NCBI GenBank assembly: GCA_029983575.1
Contig: JASBZE010000073.1
Span: 1-8,563, forward strand
Reading direction: 5' to 3'
Source of the DNA: Peptostreptococcaceae bacterium
GTDB lineage: Bacteria; Bacillota; Clostridia; Peptostreptococcales; Peptostreptococcaceae
Length of the DNA stretch: 8,563 nucleotides
Shown: positions 1-4,983 of the stretch, one piece after another
Numbering within the stretch: the stretch's first letter is position 1
Layout: every line of letters begins with the position of its first letter
Translations under genes and position numbers: made by a program
The notes under the pieces: model-generated
What the model saw: the letters and a program-made list of their open reading frames with translations, nothing else
The model's database searches: none
Told to the model about the DNA's origin: nothing

Positions 1-1
1 G

Positions 2-403
2 GACGTTACGAGTGGTTATGTCAATAGGATGGCTGTTTTGATTCCACTTGCGATTGGGGTAGGTACAGCTGTCATGCTATCGGTCGTTAGGATTTTGGTC
101 AAGGAGATTGCTCTCTGGCATTATATTTTGCCAGGGTATATAATTGCTCTAGGTCTTATGTATTTTGCACCTAAGCTTTTTGTAGGGATTGCGTTTGATG
201 CAGGTGGAGTTGCTACCGGTCCGATGACTGCGACTTTTATTTTGGCGTTTACCCAAGGAGCTGCTTCTGCTTTTGAGGGGGCTGATCTGATGGTTGACGG
301 TTTTGGTATGATTGCGATGGTGGCTATGATGCCTATTATTACGTTAGAGATTTTGGGTGTTATATTTAAGCATAAATCAAAGGCAGGTGAGGAAGATGAT
401 TAA
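2..403 (+). CDS. DUF1538 family membrane protein, C-terminal part (5' end outside window)
   Basis: This is the last 133 codons of a gene that starts before the window. The frame is open to base 2 (DVTSGYVNRM...), and the ATG at 29 has no ribosome binding site, so it is not the real start. About four hydrophobic segments are visible: roughly window residues 10-32, 41-65, 74-90 and 101-122. They end in a charged tail (KHKSKAGEEDD), which puts the C-terminus outside the bilayer. The conserved loop FDAGGVATGPMT followed by DGFGMIAMVAMMPI is what I recognise as the DUF1538 signature. The family is a putative transporter with no established substrate. The stop codon overlaps the next gene's start by 8 nt, so the two are almost certainly co-translated. 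Family assignment is from motif memory and fairly sure; transport function is inference. Confidence 0.85.
   Translation, partial: DVTSGYVNRMAVLIPLAIGVGTAVMLSVVRILVKEIALWHYILPGYIIALGLMYFAPKLFVGIAFDAGGVATGPMTATFILAFTQGAASAFEGADLMVDGFGMIAMVAMMPIITLEILGVIFKHKSKAGEEDD
385..392 (+). promoter_or_regulatory. Ribosome binding site deciding the PII-like gene start
   Basis: AGGTGAGG ends 3 nt before ATG 396 (the AGGTG core ends 6 nt before it). It sits inside the end of the DUF1538 gene. It favours the start at 396 over the upstream in-frame start at 357. Confidence 0.7.
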
Positions 404-1070
404 TGAAAAAACAAAAGACGATAGTTTTCATGGAATTGGTTATGAGCTAGTGTGTGTGGTTGTCAACTACGGTATGGCAAGTAAGGTTCTTCATCGTGCT
501 AAGAAGCTTGGCGTCGGAGGGGGGACTGTTGTTCACGGGCGTGGTACTGTGAGAGATGTGCTTTCCAATTTTTTCTCTCTTTACGATGAGAGAAAGGAGA
601 TTGTTTTGATGGCATGTAGTTCTGATGTTGCTAGAGATTCGTTAGAGGTTTTAAATAAGGAGTTTAAGTTTTATAAGCCACACAAGGGGATTGTTTTTTC
701 TACTGATATATCTAATATTTTTGGTATGAGAAGTTTCGTTCCTGGTGAGGGTGAGAAGGAGAAGGAAGTTATGTATCAACTTATTACTACTATTGTAGAT
801 AGGAGAAAGGTTGAGGACGTGGTAGATGCTGCTGTTGAGGCTGGTGCTAGAGGTGGTACCATTATTAATGGTAGAGGATCTGGGATACACGAGACAAAGA
901 AGCTTTTTGCTATGAATATAGAGCCTGAAAAGGAAATCGTGCTGATTGTTTGCGATAGAAATATAAGTGATGATATCGTGAATTCAGTTAGGGAAAAATT
1001 GGATATCGATAAGGCGGGTACCGGTGTTATATTCGTTCAAGATGTCAAAAATGTTTATGGTATTAGGTAG
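396..1070 (+). CDS. P-II-like regulator with two tandem PII domains
   Basis: A 224-residue soluble protein. I start it at the ATG at 396, which has AGGTGAGG just upstream (385-392). An in-frame start at 357 lies inside the preceding gene without a good site. It has two PII-fold copies, about residues 14-107 and 122-224. Copy 1 contains GVGGGTVVHGRGT and ends KGIVFSTDISNIFGM. Copy 2 contains GARGGTIINGRGSG and ends GTGVIFVQDVKNVYGI. Both resemble the PII glycine-rich nucleotide-binding loop and C-terminal strand. A classical PII is about 112 residues and trimeric, so this double-length chain would form a pseudo-oligomer. I see no canonical uridylylated T-loop tyrosine. The 8-nt overlap (396-403) with the DUF1538 gene suggests that it binds or gates that membrane protein in response to a nucleotide or metabolite. 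The fold is confident; the target is inferred. Confidence 0.88.
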   Translation: MINEKTKDDSFHGIGYELVCVVVNYGMASKVLHRAKKLGVGGGTVVHGRGTVRDVLSNFFSLYDERKEIVLMACSSDVARDSLEVLNKEFKFYKPHKGIVFSTDISNIFGMRSFVPGEGEKEKEVMYQLITTIVDRRKVEDVVDAAVEAGARGGTIINGRGSGIHETKKLFAMNIEPEKEIVLIVCDRNISDDIVNSVREKLDIDKAGTGVIFVQDVKNVYGIR

Positions 1071-1082
1071 TTATGTACCTAT

Positions 1083-1123
1083 GTAATATATTAGATAGTA
1101 CTTTGAAAAATTGGATATATTAC
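1083..1123. repeat. Perfect 9-bp inverted repeat, AT-rich
   Basis: GTAATATAT (1083-1091) is the exact reverse complement of ATATATTAC (1115-1123), with 23 nt between. It lies just after the PII-like stop codon. The stem is almost pure A/T with a long loop and no following T-run, so it is a poor intrinsic terminator. It could be a weak mRNA 3' structure, a binding site, or chance. Confidence 0.4.
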
Positions 1124-1126
1124 TAA

Positions 1127-1154
1127 TAGTTAGTTATTTATAGTTAGTTATTTA
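1127..1154 (+). repeat. Two perfect copies of a 14-bp tandem repeat
   Basis: The unit TAGTTAGTTATTTA occurs twice without a gap (1127-1140, 1141-1154), directly before the ribosome binding site of the 1173 gene. The 102-nt gap between 1070 and 1173 holds this and the preceding inverted repeat. I see no convincing promoter or terminator in it, so read-through from the PII-like gene is possible. Confidence 0.7.
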
Positions 1155-1158
1155 AAAA

Positions 1159-1170
1159 AAGGAGATGATC
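1159..1170 (+). promoter_or_regulatory. Near-perfect extended Shine-Dalgarno before the 1173 gene
   Basis: AAGGAGATGATC matches the full anti-16S complement AAGGAGGTGATC at all but one position. The GGAG core ends 8 nt before ATG 1173. It fixes that start and implies efficient translation. Confidence 0.75.
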
Positions 1171-1172
1171 AT

Positions 1173-2381
1173 ATGTTAGTTTCAGGGGAACCTAATATTG
1201 GAAACTTAGGTAACGAGGAACCGGGAAAGCCTGTTAAGTTTGAACTTACGACCTATGGATACCCGTATTTTCGTGCGGCAGATAAGGGAACGGTTCAGCA
1301 TCTTAGCATAAACTCATATGGTCATGTAAAGTTTTCTGAGTTTGACAAGGATTTGAAGTCTTCAAAGAGCGTCGAAGTGGATGCTCAGCAGAAAAGTATT
1401 GATAAGGATATTGCAATTAGGATTATTTACATGGTTGCAGATATATGTGGGCAGCTAGGCGAGATCTTGGCTAATGATGGGGATATAGATTCGGAGTTTT
1501 TATATTCAAATGCCGAGGGAAGCTGGAATATAAGGATTAGCGACAGTTTGGGAAATATATATTCATACCAAGGTTTTTACGGTATGTTAAAGGATATCGT
1601 AGGTTTCGATCCGTCTGAGTATATCAGGGAAGAGCTTGATATGTATAATCTCCTTGCTTTTAATGGTAAGAAGAACAACGATAGGATTGACAGGGTGACT
1701 ATATATTTGGATAGAACTATTAAGGTCAATTACAGCGATGGAGAAGATAAGACACCAACTTATGATGAGTTGATTGAGTATCACGAGAGGATGGTTGTCG
1801 ATAGAGCGGGTATGTACATCGAACACGATCACGGTATCGAGGGAAATTTCAAGTCTTATCAAAAGATAGAACTAGGTCATAAGCTAAAGGATTTTTTAAA
1901 TAGCTTTGATGCGGATAGTTTCTTTATGAATTTCAATGATGAGTCAACTAAGTCTAGTAATAAGCCTAATGACTACAGTGTCTTTCGCATCGAGATAGTG
2001 TACAAGGATAGGGGCGTACGTGAGATTTCAGGATCATTTGACAGGAAGGGTCTGCCTATCGATTGGATGGATTTTTCTGATGGGATTTTGAAGTTTCATA
2101 TAGATTTTGGTTTGGGAGATATTTTAGTGCCGGACGTTATGAGGAAAAATGCCCCAGATGTTGGGGAGGTTATTTACGTTAGCGTTAGGTTTAAGCATTC
2201 TTATTCTACATATTACTATATTACCGACGATGAGGAAATAACTATCGGGGATCATGTGCTGGTACCAGTTGGCAAGGAGAACAAGGAGGTCGAGGCTGTG
2301 GTCGAAGATGTGGAGTACTTTAAGCGTGATGAGGTACCTTATCCGCTAGATAAGATAAAGAGGGTAATAGCTAGAAGATAG
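1173..2381 (+). CDS. Uncharacterised protein with internally duplicated alpha/beta domain and C-terminal beta module
   Basis: A 402-residue protein I cannot name. It has no signal peptide or membrane segment, is acidic and lysine-rich, and is probably cytoplasmic. Two regions seem to repeat one plan of strand, amphipathic helix, strand pair, then helix. Unit 1 is about 42-164 (HLSINSYGHVKF, IAIRIIYMVADIC, WNIRISDSLGNIYSYQGFYG, PSEYIREELDM). Unit 2 is about 172-320 (RVTIYLDRTIKVNY, IELGHKLKDFLNSF, VFRIEIVYKDRGVREISGSFD, DWMDFSDGILKF). A C-terminal module, about 331-401, contains TYYYITDDEEITIGDHVLVPVG and ends VPYPLDKIKRVIARR. I have seen similar C-terminal tails on other hypothetical Firmicute proteins, and it looks like a small beta-barrel. 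The start is fixed by a near-perfect Shine-Dalgarno. A terminator follows at 2448-2487. Coding status is secure; function is unknown. Confidence 0.92.
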   Translation: MLVSGEPNIGNLGNEEPGKPVKFELTTYGYPYFRAADKGTVQHLSINSYGHVKFSEFDKDLKSSKSVEVDAQQKSIDKDIAIRIIYMVADICGQLGEILANDGDIDSEFLYSNAEGSWNIRISDSLGNIYSYQGFYGMLKDIVGFDPSEYIREELDMYNLLAFNGKKNNDRIDRVTIYLDRTIKVNYSDGEDKTPTYDELIEYHERMVVDRAGMYIEHDHGIEGNFKSYQKIELGHKLKDFLNSFDADSFFMNFNDESTKSSNKPNDYSVFRIEIVYKDRGVREISGSFDRKGLPIDWMDFSDGILKFHIDFGLGDILVPDVMRKNAPDVGEVIYVSVRFKHSYSTYYYITDDEEITIGDHVLVPVGKENKEVEAVVEDVEYFKRDEVPYPLDKIKRVIARR

Positions 2382-2419
2382 TAAGTAAATAATAAGTAAA
2401 TAATAAGTAAATAATAAGT
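2382..2419 (+). repeat. 11-bp tandem repeat, about 3.5 copies
   Basis: TAAGTAAATAA is repeated at 2382-2392, 2393-2403 and 2404-2414, then partly at 2415-2419. It begins immediately after the stop codon of the 1173 gene and supplies stop codons in several frames. A short perfect repeat like this can change copy number by slippage. No function is evident. Confidence 0.85.
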
Positions 2420-2447
2420 TTCTGGAAGATAATAAATGAAAAAATAG

Positions 2448-2487
2448 TATATAAAAAGGGCTGATTGCATCAGTTCTTTTTTATATA
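2448..2487 (+). terminator. Intrinsic terminator after the 1173 gene
   Basis: The stem core GGGCTGAT (2458-2465) pairs with ATCAGTTC (2469-2476) around a TGC loop, with two G-T wobbles. It extends outward through A5 (2453-2457) paired with a T-run (2477-2482), then through an A/T stem to 2448/2487 with one bulge. The A-run before and T-run after make it potentially bidirectional. It isolates the upstream genes from the alcohol dehydrogenase unit. Confidence 0.88.
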
Positions 2488-2526
2488 CGAAATCATTTTT
2501 ATATATAAAAAATATCGATATTTCTT

Positions 2527-2555
2527 TTGACAAAAACATATCATAGTGTTATAAT
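2527..2555 (+). promoter_or_regulatory. Consensus sigma-A promoter for the alcohol dehydrogenase gene
   Basis: TTGACA (2527-2532) and TATAAT (2550-2555) are both perfect and separated by exactly 17 nt. A TGT directly before the -10 makes an extended -10 element. Transcription should start near 2562, giving a leader of about 124 nt before ATG 2686. A promoter this strong fits a highly expressed fermentation enzyme. Confidence 0.9.
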
Positions 2556-2566
2556 TAATTTAAAGT

Positions 2567-2606
2567 TGGTAAATTTTATTCTTAACATAAATGAGGACAA
2601 TTACCA
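2567..2606 (+). repeat. Inverted repeat in the alcohol dehydrogenase leader
   Basis: TGGTAA (2567-2572) is complementary to TTACCA (2601-2606). Two G-T pairs and one A-T pair can extend the stem to about 9 bp, with a loop of 28 nt. It lies in the predicted leader RNA. It may be a minor mRNA structure, and I see no match to a known riboswitch. Confidence 0.3.
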
Positions 2607-2619
2607 GTTGTTGATAGGT

Positions 2620-2648
2620 TTGCATTTGCCCCTTTGTGTTAATATTAT
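2620..2648 (+). promoter_or_regulatory. Possible weaker second promoter, overlapped by the Rex-like palindrome
   Basis: TTGCAT (2620-2625) and TATTAT (2643-2648) are 17 nt apart and resemble -35 and -10 boxes. The -10 lies inside the palindrome at 2636-2653, the usual arrangement for a repressed promoter. The match is moderate in AT-rich DNA, and the upstream consensus promoter may be the only real one. Confidence 0.35.
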
Positions 2649-2653
2649 AACCA
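2636..2653. promoter_or_regulatory. Candidate Rex (NADH-sensing repressor) operator
   Basis: GTGTTAATATTATAACCA matches the Rex consensus TTGTTAANNNNTTAACAA at 11 of 14 defined positions. The wider sequence 2633-2655 is a near palindrome, TTTG(T)GTTA then TAACCAAA around ATATTA. It lies 32 nt before the alcohol dehydrogenase start and about 75 nt after the predicted start of transcription. Rex commonly represses fermentative alcohol dehydrogenases in Firmicutes, so the context supports it. The rex gene itself is not in this window. As RNA the same bases could form an 8-bp hairpin. Confidence 0.45.
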
Positions 2654-2685
2654 AATCAACCAAAAATTTTAGGAGGTAATGAAAA

Positions 2686-3897
2686 ATGGGCAGATTTACT
2701 TTACCAAGAGATATTTATCATGGAAAGGGATCTCTTGAAGAACTTAAGAATTTAACAGGTAAGAGAGCTATCATAGTTGTTGGTGGCGGATCTATGAAGA
2801 GAGGCGGATTTTTGGATAAAGCTAAGGCTTATCTAGAAGAAGCTGGAATGGAAGTAAAATTATTTGAAGGTGTTGAGCCTGATCCATCAGTTGAGACTGT
2901 TATGAAGGGCGCTAAGGCTATGCAAGAGTTTGAGCCTGATTGGATAGTTTCTATGGGTGGGGGTTCTCCTATAGATGCTGCTAAGACTATGTGGGCATTC
3001 TATGAGTATCCAGAAGTTACTTTTGAAGATTTGATAACACCTTTTAATTTCCCTACTTTGAGAACTAAGGCTAAGTTCTGTGCTATACCATCAACTTCAG
3101 GTACTGCAACAGAAGTTACAGCTTTTGCGGTTATTACTGACTACGAAAAGGGAATTAAATATCCTCTAGCTGACTTCAACATAACTCCTGATGTTGCTAT
3201 AGTTGATCCTGAGCTTGCTGAGACTATGCCTAAGAAGTTGGTTGCACACACTGGTATGGACGCTATGACTCACGCTATCGAGGCATATGTTTCTACTATG
3301 AACTGTAACTACACTGATCCTCTAGCTCTTCACGCTATCAAGATGATACATAAAGAGCTTAAGAAATCTTATGACGGTGATATTCCTGCTAAGGCTGAGA
3401 TGCACGACGCTCAATGTATAGCTGGTATGGCGTTTTCAAATGCCCTACTTGGAATAGTTCACTCTATGGCTCACAAGACTGGTGCCGTATTTGAAAATGG
3501 TCATATAATCCACGGTGCTGCTAATGCTATGTACCTACCTAAGGTTATCCAATTTAACGCTAAGGATGAAACTGCTGCTAAGCGTTATGCAGATATAGCA
3601 AGACATTTAAAACTTGAAGGAAATACTACCGATGAATTGGTTAAGGCACTTGTTAAAGAGCTTAGATCAATGAACGATTCTCTAAATATTCCTCAAGCTA
3701 TCAAAAATTATGGAGAAGGCGGAGTTATTGCAGATACAAGTATCGTTCCTGAAGATGAATTTTTATCTAAGGTTGATGAGATTGCTAAAAATGCTATCGA
3801 TGACGCTTGTACAGGTACTAACCCAAGAATACCAAACCAAGAAGAAATGGTTGGTCTTCTAAAAGCTGTATACTATGACACTGACGTAGATTTTTAA
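2686..3897 (+). CDS. Iron-containing (group III) alcohol dehydrogenase
   Basis: A 403-residue cytoplasmic NAD(P)-dependent enzyme that interconverts aldehydes and primary alcohols, of the type seen in ethanol/butanol fermentation and in the C-terminal half of AdhE. The N-terminal dinucleotide-binding domain carries GGGSPIDAAK (91-100) and PSTSGTATEVT (135-145). The C-terminal helical domain carries the metal ligands, which I read as Asp192 and His196 (HTGMDAMTHAIEA), His259 (HSMAHKTG) and His276 (HIIHGAANA). All are present. Compared with FucO-like enzymes there is a 3-residue insertion (ENG) before HIIHG, a variant I recall from clostridial homologues. Length is normal. AGGAGG (2671-2676) sits 9 nt before the ATG. 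Codon choice (many GCT, ACT, CTT) differs from neighbouring genes and suggests high expression. It has its own promoter and terminator. Substrate preference cannot be read from sequence. Confidence 0.96.
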   Translation: MGRFTLPRDIYHGKGSLEELKNLTGKRAIIVVGGGSMKRGGFLDKAKAYLEEAGMEVKLFEGVEPDPSVETVMKGAKAMQEFEPDWIVSMGGGSPIDAAKTMWAFYEYPEVTFEDLITPFNFPTLRTKAKFCAIPSTSGTATEVTAFAVITDYEKGIKYPLADFNITPDVAIVDPELAETMPKKLVAHTGMDAMTHAIEAYVSTMNCNYTDPLALHAIKMIHKELKKSYDGDIPAKAEMHDAQCIAGMAFSNALLGIVHSMAHKTGAVFENGHIIHGAANAMYLPKVIQFNAKDETAAKRYADIARHLKLEGNTTDELVKALVKELRSMNDSLNIPQAIKNYGEGGVIADTSIVPEDEFLSKVDEIAKNAIDDACTGTNPRIPNQEEMVGLLKAVYYDTDVDF

Positions 3898-3929
3898 TAC
3901 AAAAATAATAGGTTATAGATAATTATTAT

Positions 3930-3974
3930 AAGGGATGGCTCATATATTTTTAATGAGTTCATCCCTTGTTTTTT
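3930..3974 (+). terminator. Intrinsic terminator after the alcohol dehydrogenase gene
   Basis: AAGGGATG (3930-3937 region) followed by CTCAT pairs with ATGAG, a two-base TT bulge and CATCCCTT (3960-3967), around an AT-rich loop. The stem is followed by GTTTTTT. It makes the alcohol dehydrogenase a one-gene transcription unit. Confidence 0.9.
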
Positions 3975-4022
3975 ATATATTATATTATCATTTTGTTTGT
4001 ATATTTGTTTCTCATTTAGGTG

Positions 4023-4054
4023 TTTACAATAGACTCTGCATATGATAATATAAT
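4023..4054 (+). promoter_or_regulatory. Possible promoter region for the AraC-aldehyde dehydrogenase operon
   Basis: TTTACA (4023-4028) could be a -35 box. Downstream, TATGATAATATAAT (4041-4054) offers overlapping -10 candidates: GATAAT at spacing 15, TAATAT at 17 and TATAAT at 20. None combines ideal sequence with ideal spacing, so this would be a modest, possibly activator-dependent promoter. Transcription would start before the inverted repeat at 4079-4106. Confidence 0.4.
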
Positions 4055-4078
4055 TGTGTGAATTGGTTTAAGAAAATT

Positions 4079-4106
4079 ATAGTATTATCTATATTAATAA
4101 TACTAT
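4079..4106. promoter_or_regulatory. Perfect 10-bp inverted repeat upstream of the AraC-family gene (candidate operator)
   Basis: ATAGTATTAT (4079-4088) and ATAATACTAT (4097-4106) are exact reverse complements with an 8-nt spacer. The half-site centres are 18 nt apart, near two helical turns, which suits a dimeric DNA-binding protein. It ends 46 nt before the TTG start and lies between the candidate promoter and the gene. It could be an operator for the encoded AraC protein or for the helix-turn-helix domain of the next gene, or an mRNA hairpin. The assignment is inference. Confidence 0.5.
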
Positions 4107-4137
4107 TGTATTTTGTATTGCTTTTTCTAAAGCGTTG

Positions 4138-4144
4138 AGAGGAG
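4138..4144 (+). promoter_or_regulatory. Ribosome binding site supporting a TTG start
   Basis: AGAGGAG ends 8 nt before TTG 4153. A TAA stop in the same frame directly precedes the TTG, and the first in-frame ATG comes only at codon 60, after the cupin region. TTG is therefore the only sensible start. Confidence 0.8.
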
Positions 4145-4152
4145 TTTTTTAA

Positions 4153-4983
4153 TTGGAAGTTTTAATTAAGGAAACAGTGAGGAGTAACAGTAAACATTTA
4201 CTGGCGCATTGGAATGAAGGTCTAGAGGTGATTTATGTAGTAAATGGCCAAGTTAAATGTTTGATTGAGGGTGAGGAGTACAAACTCAGAGAAGGATCTA
4301 TTTGTGTGGTTAACAATCAGAGGGTCCATATGTTTTTGAATGAGACAGACAATGATTGTGATATTGCGCGTCTGTTGATAAACCCAGAGGATTTCACGAA
4401 AAATGAGAAGGTGTACAAAAAATATGTTGATCCGGTGATCAATGACGAGAGGTTTTCACATATTATAGCACAACACAATAAGACAGTGACTCAAGAAGTG
4501 ATAAACCTAATGGGGGGAATAGATGATTATCAAAGGCTTAAACCACAAGGTTATGAGATGGCAATCATAGCGCTTACACACATGATATACCAAAAGATTT
4601 ACATGCAATATAGATTCGCGATACAAAAAGAGAGGGCATATATGAGCGCTGATACGTTTTTGTATCGTAAGATGGTAGATTATATCTATAGTAATTATGA
4701 CGGGAAGGTGACACTGGACGATATTGCAGGTAGAGGTAACGTAAGCAGAAGTAAGTGTTGTATAATTTTCAAGAAGTTTTCACAATCTTCTCCTATTGAG
4801 TTCTTAAATGAATATAGGCTTAAGGTTAGTACAGATCTTCTCAAGAACACTAAGTATAGCATTGCTCACATAGCTAAGTCTACTGGATTTGGTCAGTCCA
4901 GTTATTACAATAGATTATTCCTCAGGGAATACGGCATGACTCCTACAGAATACAGAAGGAAGGGTCAGCTAGGCCATGCATAA
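4153..4983 (+). CDS. AraC-family transcriptional regulator (cupin sensor plus AraC HTH)
   Basis: A 276-residue cytoplasmic regulator of the usual AraC length. The N-terminal cupin-like sensor (about 19-62) reads HWNEGLEVIYVVNGQV, then EGEEYKLREGSI and NNQRVHMF, the typical small-molecule-binding beta-barrel. A helical linker follows. The C-terminal double helix-turn-helix spans about 172-270. Its first HTH is VTLDDIAGRGNVSRSKCCII, and its second is YSIAHIAKSTGFGQSSYYN followed by FLREYGMTPTEYRR, the family signature. It starts with TTG behind a good ribosome binding site, which may keep its level low. Its last 8 nt (ATGCATAA) contain the start of the aldehyde dehydrogenase gene, so the enzyme gene is its most likely target and they probably share one mRNA. 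The inverted repeat at 4079-4106 may be its autoregulatory site. The inducer is unknown; an aldehyde or its precursor is a guess. Confidence 0.93.
   Translation: MEVLIKETVRSNSKHLLAHWNEGLEVIYVVNGQVKCLIEGEEYKLREGSICVVNNQRVHMFLNETDNDCDIARLLINPEDFTKNEKVYKKYVDPVINDERFSHIIAQHNKTVTQEVINLMGGIDDYQRLKPQGYEMAIIALTHMIYQKIYMQYRFAIQKERAYMSADTFLYRKMVDYIYSNYDGKVTLDDIAGRGNVSRSKCCIIFKKFSQSSPIEFLNEYRLKVSTDLLKNTKYSIAHIAKSTGFGQSSYYNRLFLREYGMTPTEYRRKGQLGHA

Noticed and set aside
29..31. ATG at 29 as the start of the DUF1538 gene
   Set aside because: The frame is open to the window edge, no Shine-Dalgarno precedes it, and the family is longer, so the gene is truncated by the window.
651..890. Minus-strand open frame of 79 codons inside the PII-like gene
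   Set aside because: It lies opposite a conserved two-domain PII gene, has no ribosome binding site and shows low-complexity shadow composition.
1083..1123. Intrinsic terminator after the PII-like gene
   Set aside because: The stem is nearly all A/T with a 23-nt loop and no T-run behind it, so it is listed only as an inverted repeat.
1587..1862. Minus-strand open frame of 91 codons inside the 1173 gene
   Set aside because: It is antisense to a well-started long gene with strong Shine-Dalgarno and has no recognisable domain.
2339..2539. Minus-strand open frame of 66 codons across the tandem repeat and terminator
   Set aside because: Its peptide is Tyr/Leu/Ile low complexity produced by the 11-bp repeat and the hairpin, not a credible membrane protein.
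2591..2614. Seven-codon upstream frame (MRTITSC) in the alcohol dehydrogenase leader, possible attenuator peptide
   Set aside because: No ribosome binding site precedes it, and no alternating terminator/antiterminator structure follows before the gene.
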